Below are positions 6,828 to 14,252 of a DNA stretch of 39,432 bases, in pieces (position 1 is the stretch's first letter; each line of letters starts with the position of its first letter). The DNA is from an uncultured Muribaculaceae bacterium (GTDB lineage: Bacteria; Bacteroidota; Bacteroidia; Bacteroidales; Muribaculaceae). The position numbers and the translations under genes are program-made. The notes beneath the pieces are model-generated. The model saw only the letters and a program-made list of their open reading frames with translations. It made no database searches and was not told the origin of the DNA. Location: NCBI GenBank assembly GCA_910586475.1, contig CAJUHM010000020.1, forward strand, positions 1-39,432, read 5' to 3'.

Positions 6828-8705
6828 TCAGCTTCCGGAAACTTTGTTCGATACGAGATAGTTTGATAAAAGCATCAGAAGAATAATCAGGAAGTTGGCG
6901 CAGGTGGCTCCCAGCAGGCTGATGAAGCCGAATAGGCCCAGCACAGAGATTGCCAGTTTGCCCAGAATCCCAAGGAAAAGCGACAGGCGTATGGTCAGCC
7001 GCAGGCGGCGCGCAAGCTGTAGGGTGTCAGCAAGACGGTCCGGATTGTGGCTTAGTATTGAGATGTCGCTCATGATTTCCTGAAGATCGAAACGTGCTGT
7101 CCCAAGCCCGATTGCAATTGTTGCGGCTTCGTTAGCCTGAGGGCTGGTGATCCCGTCGCTGACAAATGCTACTTTCCGTCCGGTCGAAAGGATCTTTTTG
7201 ATCAGGCGTGCTTTGTCGTCGGGCAGCATTGTTGATTTATGATAGTCGGCACCGGCGAGTTTAGAGATTCTGGCAACTGAACGCTCGTTGTCGTCCGACA
7301 GAATTCCGATACATCTTATGCCGAGGCGTCTCAGTCTGGCGATTGCAGAAGCTGAATTGGTCTTGAGTATGTCGGCGAAGAAAATCTGACCGAAAAACTC
7401 ATTATTGAGAGCAATGCAGATCTCAGTGTCGTCGGCAGGAGCGAGCCGGGAGATATCGATTCCGTTATCGTTAAGGAACGAACGCATCCCCGCGAGAATG
7501 TCGCCCTTGTTTGTCTTGCAGAGGATTCCTTTGGGGGTGACCGTCTTGTCGGTGACGAATATCTGCGGCAGTCTGATGGTTGAGTAGCGGGTCAGAGCGC
7601 GGCCAAGCGGGTGGGAGGAGTCGGTCGCGAGTGCGGCCAGTCCGACAACCTCTTCTTTGACGTGGCCCCGCGTGGGTGCGATTTTAATGACCTCGAGAAT
7701 CCCTGAGGTCAGTGTTCCGGTTTTGTCGAAAAAAATAGTGTCGCAGATCAGGAGCGTCTCGATTGCCGTCGTGTCGTGGAAAATGATTCCCATCTGGCGT
7801 GCGTTGCGGATTGTGCGTAGATGGGCAATCTGCAGACTGATTACCGGAGCCGCTGTTCCGGCGCATACAAAAACAATCAGCGCGCGTCTCGCCCAGACAA
7901 TCCAGTCAGGGCTCAGTCCGGAATGGATGGCAAGCAGGGGCGGAAGGAAAAAAGCCAGAAGCGCGCCGACGAAGAAGAAATAAGAGAAGAACGTAGAGAT
8001 CCGGTTGATCCATAGGCGTGATGGCGACAGGTTTGAGGCGGCTTCACTGACAAAATGGGAAATGTCAGCAATTGAGTTCTCATTCCATTCTTTTGTGACC
8101 TTGACTCTAACCTCGTCATCAAACGGAATGGCGCCGGCCGGGACATATTCCCCCTCTTTAATTTCAACCGGTTTGTGTTCACCGGTCAGTTTGTGGAAGT
8201 CAAAGCTGGCCTTGGACGGTGTGATCAGAATGCCGTTGATGCTAAGTGGCCGTTCGCGGACACCGATGACGGTGTCGCCCGTATGGATATGGTCGGCTGC
8301 GAGCGGGTGTGTTGTCCCGTCCTCTTCTTCTGTCGTTAGTTCGTCGGGACACATTTCGCGTGATGCGTCGAGCGTGCGCTTCACTTTATCAACCAGATGT
8401 CTTCCGATCCGGATGCATAGCCAGTAGAAAAAAATCATAGTGACCGCTGCTGCCGGCTGCCTTGCAAAAAATGCTCCGATCGAGGCGATCACGACGAGTG
8501 TCGACCTGACCACATCGATACGTGTTGCCCACCCCGATTCAGCACGGCTGATGATCATGAAGGCAAGAACTATGTAGGCGGCTACGCATAGTATTATGTG
8601 CAGCACTCCTTCTTCTGCAGGCAGCAGCAGCGCTCCGGCTGTCATCAGAAGAGCCAGCAACTCGGGACTATGACGTCTCAATTCATTGAGGAGCGGGTGT
8701 TTCAT
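6828..8705 (-). CDS. Divergent P1B-like P-type ATPase with altered metal-site and hinge motifs
   Basis: A 625-residue membrane ATPase related to heavy-metal (P1B) pumps. Retained features are the phosphorylation loop DKTGTLT (D327), the actuator motif KLTGE (172-176) and the P1B-type HP pair in SSHPLGRAL (H365-P366). Two hydrophobic blocks lie before the actuator domain, two around 235-290 and two at 570-618. There is no N-terminal metal-binding domain. The intramembrane CPC motif is replaced by CAG (C281-A282-G283, in VCAGTAAP). The hinge GDGxND reads SDGITS (516-521), so the conserved Asn-Asp is gone. Transport specificity is therefore unknown, and it may not be a conventional metal pump. 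The start is set at the ATG at 8705 because the promoter lies inside the longer ORF. Confidence 0.85.
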   Translation of the reverse strand: MKHPLLNELRRHSPELLALLMTAGALLLPAEEGVLHIILCVAAYIVLAFMIISRAESGWATRIDVVRSTLVVIASIGAFFARQPAAAVTMIFFYWLCIRIGRHLVDKVKRTLDASREMCPDELTTEEEDGTTHPLAADHIHTGDTVIGVRERPLSINGILITPSKASFDFHKLTGEHKPVEIKEGEYVPAGAIPFDDEVRVKVTKEWNENSIADISHFVSEAASNLSPSRLWINRISTFFSYFFFVGALLAFFLPPLLAIHSGLSPDWIVWARRALIVFVCAGTAAPVISLQIAHLRTIRNARQMGIIFHDTTAIETLLICDTIFFDKTGTLTSGILEVIKIAPTRGHVKEEVVGLAALATDSSHPLGRALTRYSTIRLPQIFVTDKTVTPKGILCKTNKGDILAGMRSFLNDNGIDISRLAPADDTEICIALNNEFFGQIFFADILKTNSASAIARLRRLGIRCIGILSDDNERSVARISKLAGADYHKSTMLPDDKARLIKKILSTGRKVAFVSDGITSPQANEAATIAIGLGTARFDLQEIMSDISILSHNPDRLADTLQLARRLRLTIRLSLFLGILGKLAISVLGLFGFISLLGATCANFLIILLMLLSNYLVSNKVSGS

Positions 8706-8730
8706 TGCGGTCCGTGGGATTACTACTTGG

Positions 8731-8738
8731 CAAAAGTA
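8731..8738 (-). promoter_or_regulatory. Promoter -7 element (TACTTTTG) for the P-type ATPase
   Basis: TACTTTTG on the minus strand fits TAnnTTTG and lies 25 nt upstream of the ATG at 8705. It decides the start codon, because a longer in-frame ORF would place this promoter inside the coding sequence. Confidence 0.65.
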
Positions 8739-8859
8739 CAAAAAGGCGACAACAATACCAATAACATAACGGAAAAATGAGATCGACTTTCCCGGCACTA
8801 TGCTGTTTTGCTGTGTTTTCGCTCGCGTGAAGCCCTGCTGTCAGGAGCTGGAAAAGAAT

Positions 8860-8889
8860 CAGCGGTGCGTCGGATCTGACGCACTGCTG
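8860..8889 (-). terminator. Terminator after trpS
   Basis: Arms CAGCGGTGCGTC (8860-8871) and GACGCACTGCTG (8878-8889) pair over 12 bp with one G-U and a 6-nt loop. On the minus strand the hairpin is followed by ATTCTTTT. It lies 33 nt beyond the trpS stop and separates trpS from the ATPase promoter. Confidence 0.75.
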
Positions 8890-8921
8890 TTGTCGTGCAA
8901 ACGGAGGGAGAGTAGGGCGGA

Positions 8922-10004
8922 TCAATAAAATTTGCGGATGCCCATGACTTCGCGAGCCTCGCGGAGCGTTTCGGCAGCATAATATCGCGCCCGTTCGGCA
9001 CCCTGGCGGAGCACCCGGCCAATATATTCGTCGTTGTTGCGCAATTCGATAATATGTTCGCGGATCGGACGTGTGATTGCCAGAATATCTTCGGCAAGCT
9101 GCTTTTTAAGATCGCCGTAGCGGATCGAACAGTCGGCATAGGCATTCTTGAACTGTTCCACGACCTCGGGTGCAGAAGTCAGTTCCATCAGCGAGAAGAG
9201 ATTCTGAACCGGAAGTGAGACGGGCGAATTCGGTTCTTTGGGGCCTTCGTCGGTCATTGCGCGCATCACTTTCTTGCGAAGCACCTTGTCTTCATCGATC
9301 AGATAGATGCAGTTGCCTTCGCTCTTGCCCATTTTTCCGGAGCCGTCAAGACCGGGCACTTTGACCGCTGCCGCGCCGAACGTATAGTTCTCCGGTTCGG
9401 GAAACAGATCGGTTTTATAGAATGAATTGAAGCGGCGGGCAAAGCGGCGTGTAAGTTCAAGATGCTGCTCCTGGTCTTTTCCGACAGGGACTTTATTGGC
9501 TTTCTGGATGAGGATGTCGACAGCCATGAGGGTCGGGTAGGTCAGAAGGCCGGCGTTGACGCGTTTGTTCGAGTCAGAACCGATAATTTCTTTCTCGATA
9601 TTGTCATCCTCGGGCGATGTCGGTGTCGACGAGTCGGTCTTTATGCCAAGAGCCTTGCGCGCTTTGTCTTTGAATGATGCGGTGCGCATCAGTTCGCCGA
9701 TTCCGACATGCATGTTAAGAAGCAGATAGAGTTCGGAGATTTCCGGAACGTCGGACTGCACGAAAATAGTTGCCTTTTCGGGATCGATGCCTGCAGCGAG
9801 ATATTCCGTCACGATATTCTTGACATTGACATGGAGGTCTGCGGGATCGGGGTTGGTTGTCAGTGCGTGGAGGTCAGCGATGAAGAAACGGCAGTCGTAG
9901 TCGTTCTGCATCTTGACGAAATTGCGAAGCGCGCCGAAGTAATTGCCGAGATGGAGGTTGCCTGTGGCACGGATTCCACTGAGAACGATTTCTTTCTTTT
10001 CCAT
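8922..10004 (-). CDS. trpS: Tryptophan-tRNA ligase
   Basis: A 360-residue class I aminoacyl-tRNA synthetase that charges tRNA-Trp in the cytoplasm. The HIGH-type motif is GNLHLGNYFG (residues 15-24) and the KMSKS-type motif is GKMGKS (223-228). AGLLTYPTLMAVDILIQKANKVPVGKDQEQHLELTR is the typical TrpRS core. It is about 30 residues longer than the common 330-residue bacterial enzyme, owing mainly to a hydrophilic insertion around 121-150 (SSTPTSPEDDNIEKEIIGSD). The start is placed at MEKKEIVLSG (10004) rather than 18 codons upstream, since this is where homology to the family begins. It follows the beta-barrel gene after 58 nt with no promoter seen between, so the two are probably cotranscribed. 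Confidence 0.95.
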   Translation of the reverse strand: MEKKEIVLSGIRATGNLHLGNYFGALRNFVKMQNDYDCRFFIADLHALTTNPDPADLHVNVKNIVTEYLAAGIDPEKATIFVQSDVPEISELYLLLNMHVGIGELMRTASFKDKARKALGIKTDSSTPTSPEDDNIEKEIIGSDSNKRVNAGLLTYPTLMAVDILIQKANKVPVGKDQEQHLELTRRFARRFNSFYKTDLFPEPENYTFGAAAVKVPGLDGSGKMGKSEGNCIYLIDEDKVLRKKVMRAMTDEGPKEPNSPVSLPVQNLFSLMELTSAPEVVEQFKNAYADCSIRYGDLKKQLAEDILAITRPIREHIIELRNNDEYIGRVLRQGAERARYYAAETLREAREVMGIRKFY

Positions 10005-10062
10005 TTTAAAATCTATGATTGTTTTGCTTGTTGATTTGTAGATTGAGGTTGGGCGCACCTGA

Positions 10063-10827
10063 TCAGAAACGGTAGCCGATCAGTGCGTGAAGTGAGATGT
10101 TGTGGATCGACGGATTGGCGACACCAGTCGTTATGGCGGCGTTTTTGAAACCGAACTGCGACTGGACTCCTACAGTCAGATGAGGGCCGAAATCGAGCGA
10201 GGTGCCGATATGGAAGCCGATATCTGTGCGCCTGAACGAATTGAAAAGAGTCCGGGGAGATTTATAGTAGTCGGTCCGGATTGATTCAAGTTCCGGAATG
10301 AATTCGTCCATTGAATTGATCTCTGCGCGGTAGATTCTCTGCTTCTGGTGGCCGGCAAAGCCGTAAGAAAAGAAAAGGCCGGTTTCAACATTCCATGCTA
10401 CGCTTCTTGCCACATTGAAATGGAAATTGACAAACACGGGGATATTGAGCGTGACGAAGCGGTTGTTGAGAAATGCTGCGCTCATGCTCAGCCGGTCATC
10501 GCCGAGAATCGCCATGTCGATATTGTAGTTATTGATCGTCACGTTGGCCGATGTGCCGAAACCGAGATACTCCCTTATTCCGAAGACTGCCTTAGCACCG
10601 ATGCCCCACGAGTTACCCATGTTGATGTTCTGGTTGGTGATGACCGGAAAGACTTTTTTATAGTTCTGGGTGATTGTCGATCCTCCGCCGAGGGCATGGA
10701 TCTGGACCGTCAGTAGTTTTTGTGCGGGAGAACAGTCGACGAAGTCTTCTGTCGGCATAGCTTTCAGTGGAATGATTGCTGATGCTAACAGAAATATAAT
10801 CAGGAAGATGTGGGAGCGGCTTGTCAT
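10063..10827 (-). CDS. Outer-membrane beta-barrel protein (PorT / OMP_b-brl type)
   Basis: A 254-residue exported protein of the small outer-membrane beta-barrel class. The signal peptide is MTSRSHIFLIIFLLASAIIPLKA. The rest shows alternating hydrophobic strands with aromatic girdle residues (LGFGTSANVTINNYNIDMAI, FVTLNIPVFVNFHFN, VAWNVETGLFFSYGFAG, IGFHIGTSLDFGPHLTVGVQSQFGF) and ends ALIGYRF, with the C-terminal Phe recognised by the BAM machinery. The strand count fits an 8-10-stranded barrel. Function is not known; such proteins are often porin-like or envelope-structural. It has its own promoter (10869-10876) and precedes trpS. Confidence 0.8.
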   Translation of the reverse strand: MTSRSHIFLIIFLLASAIIPLKAMPTEDFVDCSPAQKLLTVQIHALGGGSTITQNYKKVFPVITNQNINMGNSWGIGAKAVFGIREYLGFGTSANVTINNYNIDMAILGDDRLSMSAAFLNNRFVTLNIPVFVNFHFNVARSVAWNVETGLFFSYGFAGHQKQRIYRAEINSMDEFIPELESIRTDYYKSPRTLFNSFRRTDIGFHIGTSLDFGPHLTVGVQSQFGFKNAAITTGVANPSIHNISLHALIGYRF

Positions 10828-10868
10828 GACCGGAAATCTGATTGAAGAAAATGTTATGAAATCAGCCC

Positions 10869-10876
10869 CAAAGTTA
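10869..10876 (-). promoter_or_regulatory. Promoter -7 element (TAACTTTG) for the beta-barrel gene
   Basis: TAACTTTG on the minus strand matches TAnnTTTG and lies about 40 nt before the ATG at 10827. It is divergent from the YitT promoter, which starts about 20 nt away on the other strand. Confidence 0.65.
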
Positions 10877-10897
10877 GTGAAAAATTCCGGAATAATA

Positions 10898-10929
10898 TTT
10901 TGAAATGCTGTATTGTTGAACTAACTTTG
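10898..10929 (+). promoter_or_regulatory. Promoter (TTTG-N20-TAACTTTG) for the YitT-family gene
   Basis: TTTG at 10898-10901, a 20-nt spacer and TAACTTTG at 10922-10929 give a full promoter. Transcription would begin near 10936, leaving a leader of nearly 100 nt before the ATG at 11032. This rules out the longer ORF that starts upstream of the promoter. Confidence 0.78.
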
Positions 10930-11031
10930 CCGAGAAATTGCAGGGCATCTCGGCCGGAGATTACCGGTGTGCGGTGTGGCGCCTTTTCACCAACTTCAAC
11001 GACATTAACCACATTTGCTATTTATTCAATC

Positions 11032-11976
11032 ATGACACTTTCCCGCGAAGCAATCTGGCGAACCTCACGCGATTACATTTTTATAACTTTGGGCATATTT
11101 CTTTATGCGTTCGGTTTCTCTGCGTTCATTTTCCAGGAAAAGGTAGTGATCGGAGGTCTCGCCGGTATCGGAACGATGGTCTTCTTCATCTCTCAGAAAC
11201 TTTTTGGACTCGGCGTCCCTGTTGCGGTTTCCACATTTGTGCTCAATCTGGTGTTGCTGGTATTCGCCTATAAGATTGTCGGCAAGCAGTTTGTCCTCGG
11301 AACAGTTTTCGGAGCAGTGTTGGTTTCATTTTTCATCGGTATTCTGACGCCGCTCTTCGACGGACCGTTGGTTGAGGGGCAGCCTTTTATGAATGTGATA
11401 ATTGGCGGTTTGATGTGTGGCATCGGTGTCGGGATCTCGTTTACTCACAACGGTAGCACAGGTGGCACGGATATCGTAGCCGCTATGGTCGCAAAAAAAT
11501 CGAACGTCACTGTCGGGCGCACGATGCTCTACACCGATATGATAATCATCTCCTCCTCATATTTGCTTACCCATCAGATCGACAAGGTCGTTTTCGGTTT
11601 CATCGTGCTTGCGATTGCTTCGTTCATGGCCGACCTGATCATCAACACTAACCGTCAGGCAGTCCAGTTTATCATTTTTTCTCCGAAATGGAACGAGATC
11701 GCAACAGCTATCAACAACGAAGCAAAGCGAGGATGCACAGTGCTCAACGGCATGGGATGGTATTCTAAGCAGGATGTTAAGGTGCTTCTGGTCATGTGCC
11801 GTAAGATCGAATCAGTGACGATTTTCCGTATTATCAAGAACATTGATGAGAATGCGTTTATCTCGCAGGCTAATGTCAACGGAGTCTATGGACAGGGTTT
11901 TGATGCGATCAAACTGAAAGTTGCAAACAAGTCCCGCGAAGAAAAAGTGATGAAAGGGACTGATGTCCCGGCATAA
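11032..11976 (+). CDS. YitT family membrane protein (DUF161 + DUF2179)
   Basis: A 314-residue protein with an N-terminal membrane half and a soluble C-terminal domain, the architecture of the YitT family. About five hydrophobic segments lie between residues 15 and 205. The conserved GISFTHNGSTGGTDIVAAMVAKK block is the YitT signature. The last about 90 residues (FSPKWNEIATAINNEAKRGCTVLNGMGWYSKQDVKVLLVMCRKIE) are a DUF2179 domain, a small regulatory alpha/beta fold. Transport function is suspected for the family but the substrate is unproven. The start is the ATG at 11032, downstream of the promoter. A small unknown gene follows after 12 nt. Confidence 0.9.
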   Translation: MTLSREAIWRTSRDYIFITLGIFLYAFGFSAFIFQEKVVIGGLAGIGTMVFFISQKLFGLGVPVAVSTFVLNLVLLVFAYKIVGKQFVLGTVFGAVLVSFFIGILTPLFDGPLVEGQPFMNVIIGGLMCGIGVGISFTHNGSTGGTDIVAAMVAKKSNVTVGRTMLYTDMIIISSSYLLTHQIDKVVFGFIVLAIASFMADLIINTNRQAVQFIIFSPKWNEIATAINNEAKRGCTVLNGMGWYSKQDVKVLLVMCRKIESVTIFRIIKNIDENAFISQANVNGVYGQGFDAIKLKVANKSREEKVMKGTDVPA

Positions 11977-11988
11977 GCTGAGTCAGAC

Positions 11989-12375
11989 ATGGCCGACAAC
12001 TATCTCGAAAAAAGAATGGAAGATTATCGCCGCGGAGGCGGGCGGGCAGTCGTCCGTCGGCCTCAGTCCGGCGTTCGTTTCCTGATGGTGGCTGCTCTCG
12101 ACGAGAGAGTGGAAGCGGCTGTTGAGAAGCTTCAGAAAGGAGGTTGCCGGGTGGCATTCATGGAAGTGGAGCGCCGTCGCGGAAGCGAATTCGCTCAGCG
12201 GTCCGGATCTCTTTTCATTCCGGTTAAAGGCTATGACGCCGACGCGCTTGCATTTGCAATAAAAATTGTCAGCGAGCGCTGGGGCACTGTCGACTTTATC
12301 ATTGCAGCTCCTTCGGTCGACAGATCGGTCATCGTTGGTATTGCCGGAAAGGAGATAGACGTGTTATACCTTTGA
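11989..12375 (+). CDS. Hypothetical protein, Rossmann-like
   Basis: A 128-residue protein I cannot assign to a named family. After a charged N-terminus (MADNYLEKRMEDYRRGGGR) it shows an alternating beta-alpha pattern: RFLMVAALDERVEAAVEKLQKGGCRVAFMEV, then AFAIKIVSERWGTVDFIIAA. This resembles the first half of a short-chain dehydrogenase, with the last strand like the 'VDxLIxNAG' strand. The Gly-rich nucleotide-binding loop (GxxxGxG) and the catalytic Ser-Tyr-Lys are absent, so any enzyme activity is doubtful. It lies 12 nt after the YitT gene, probably in the same transcript, and its last 12 nt overlap the end of the convergent EFR1 gene. Confidence 0.7.
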   Translation: MADNYLEKRMEDYRRGGGRAVVRRPQSGVRFLMVAALDERVEAAVEKLQKGGCRVAFMEVERRRGSEFAQRSGSLFIPVKGYDADALAFAIKIVSERWGTVDFIIAAPSVDRSVIVGIAGKEIDVLYL

Positions 12376-13158
12376 GGGAGTTGTTTCTGAAGTGCTTTCT
12401 GGGAATGATTCGGGCGCGACATAGTGCCCTTTGCTTTTGGTGGCTTTTCCGTAATTGATCGCTTTCCGCGGGCAATGATGATAGCAGGCCAGACACATCG
12501 TGCAGCGGTTGTTCCAGTGTGGGTGCATGTTGACGATGTCAATATTGGCTGCCGGACAGACTCTGGAACAGAGTCCGCAGCCGTTGCATTTGTCGGAGAC
12601 GGCAAACGGCTTCGGTGAAACAAGAAACCGCATGAAGAGGGGATAGATGACACGTGTTTTTAACCATGCGAACTTTCCCTTGACGATATCGTCGATAGGC
12701 GAATTGCATTTGATCGCATGCGCGATCCGGTCGGTTCTTCCGAGTGCTGCGGCAAGTTTAGCCGCGGCGACATCCGCCGGATCAACGTCGAATCCCGGAA
12801 GAGAAACATATGTGTTGGGCATGATTACGGTGTGGGCGCTGATCGGTCGCCATCCGCGTTCCTTCATTATTCTACGCCACATGATGTGAGCCAGTCCGGC
12901 GTCATCGCCGCATGTGGCCACCATGAAGTGGGGGAGTTGCTCTCCGCCTTGAAGTTCAACAGTTTTCATAAACTCGATGACCTCAAGTGGAAGCCCCCAC
13001 GAATAGATCGGGAACGCCCAGATAATACGTTTATGAACAGTCACATCGAACACTTTGGGCGTGTTCGATGTGATGGTTTCGAGAGATTCGGTCAGTCGTT
13101 CGCTAAGTCGCGAGGCGACCAGTGCGGTATTGCCGCAGGCTGAGAAACATAGAATCAT
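12364..13158 (-). CDS. EFR1 family ferredoxin (flavodoxin-like plus two 4Fe-4S)
   Basis: A 264-residue electron-transfer protein. The N-terminal half is flavodoxin-like: FSACGNTALVA (residues 5-15) corresponds to the FMN-phosphate loop, and AFPIYSWGLPLEVIEFM and MVATCGDDAG are further family blocks. The C-terminal part carries two 4Fe-4S motifs: C191-C194-C197...C201 (CNGCGLCSRVCP) and C219-C222-C225...C229 (CTMCLACYHHCP). It probably passes electrons between low-potential partners in the cytoplasm; the partner is unknown. Its ATG overlaps the stop of the Smr gene by one base (TGATG), so translation is probably coupled. Last gene of the protease - Smr - EFR1 unit. Confidence 0.88.
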   Translation of the reverse strand: MILCFSACGNTALVASRLSERLTESLETITSNTPKVFDVTVHKRIIWAFPIYSWGLPLEVIEFMKTVELQGGEQLPHFMVATCGDDAGLAHIMWRRIMKERGWRPISAHTVIMPNTYVSLPGFDVDPADVAAAKLAAALGRTDRIAHAIKCNSPIDDIVKGKFAWLKTRVIYPLFMRFLVSPKPFAVSDKCNGCGLCSRVCPAANIDIVNMHPHWNNRCTMCLACYHHCPRKAINYGKATKSKGHYVAPESFPESTSETTPSKV

Positions 13159-14252
13159 CAGATTGTCACTTGAGTGGCTCCGAAGCCGTATTCGCGGAAT
13201 GACGCGTCCTGAACGTCATGGCCTTTGTAGCGGTGGTTTAGCTCCTTGAGGATAGCGTTGCGGAGCACGCCTTCGCCTTTTCCGTGGATAAACACAATTT
13301 TCTGACCTTTGTTCTTTAGGTTTTCATCCATGATCTGGCTGAACTTGTCGATCTGTAGGTTGAGCATGTCGGCGTTCGATAGGCCGCGGGTGTTGTCGAC
13401 GAGTTCAGTGATATGGAGATCGACCACGATTATTCCGTCGGCTCGGCGTTCGGCTCTGGTGCGTTTTCTGACAACGCGGCGGCGTGGATTGTCTGCCGTT
13501 TTCTTCTCTTTCATCGCTTCGCGGAGACGATTGCCGTCAATCACAGTCTCCCGGCGGGGCACATCATTGCAGACCGCCTCGAGGGCTATGACATTGCCGT
13601 CGAAATAGACGTTGGGCACAAAGCAGTGAAGCCGTGTGAATTTTGTGGTGTCAAGCGGCATTTCGACGAACTGCGGCTGTTTGGCAGCGAACGCCTTGTC
13701 ACGTTTGAAGGCAATGTACTGTAGGGCGACGCGGTCCATTTCCGGAAGATCCTCGCGTAGCGTCTCGCCGAGAAAAACCTGGATGTTCGGTTCGACGATG
13801 CCCGCATAGCGTGTGGTCCAGCTGTCGTTTTCGCGCGAGCGTGTGAGATATGAGAAATAGAGGTAATAGTTCGAGTCGTTGACCAGATAGGTGTCGAATG
13901 TTGTTGATGACAGATTTTTGATGTCGGCCGGTTCGTAGGCGAGCGTCAGATTGATTTTCTCGCCTTCTGGAGTCTCAATGGGCTGAATTTCCTCCTCAGC
14001 AATTGTGTGACGGACTTCAGCGGCAGTCTGAGGAAGCGGATCCTTATGCACGCGTGGAGCCACAGCAGTGTGTTCCTGTGGGGGGACAGCCGGTTTTGCG
14101 GTAGCCGATCCGACAACCACACACTCGCGCAGCAGAACCGGTGTTTCGAAACCGTCCTCATCCTCGACATAAGCGAGGTTGTCTTTTATTTTTGTTACGC
14201 GTCCGCCTCCTACTGAATTGAGGAAGCGGACAATATCACCGAGTTTTACCAT
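13158..14252 (-). CDS. DUF2027 and Smr domain protein
   Basis: A 364-residue protein. Residues 1-45 (MVKLGDIVRFLNSVGGGRVTKIKDNLAYVEDEDGFETPVLLRE) look like the small beta domain that begins DUF2027 proteins, and the central part is the rest of that Bacteroidetes-specific region. The C-terminal 88 residues are an Smr domain with VVDLHI at about 276 and IHGKGEGVLR at about 322-331, the signatures of this MutS2-like nuclease fold. Smr domains of MutS2 and its relatives act on branched DNA or on ribosome-bound mRNA; the role here is unknown. The ATG overlaps the TAA of the upstream protease gene by one base (TAATG). Confidence 0.9.
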   Translation of the reverse strand: MVKLGDIVRFLNSVGGGRVTKIKDNLAYVEDEDGFETPVLLRECVVVGSATAKPAVPPQEHTAVAPRVHKDPLPQTAAEVRHTIAEEEIQPIETPEGEKINLTLAYEPADIKNLSSTTFDTYLVNDSNYYLYFSYLTRSRENDSWTTRYAGIVEPNIQVFLGETLREDLPEMDRVALQYIAFKRDKAFAAKQPQFVEMPLDTTKFTRLHCFVPNVYFDGNVIALEAVCNDVPRRETVIDGNRLREAMKEKKTADNPRRRVVRKRTRAERRADGIIVVDLHITELVDNTRGLSNADMLNLQIDKFSQIMDENLKNKGQKIVFIHGKGEGVLRNAILKELNHRYKGHDVQDASFREYGFGATQVTI

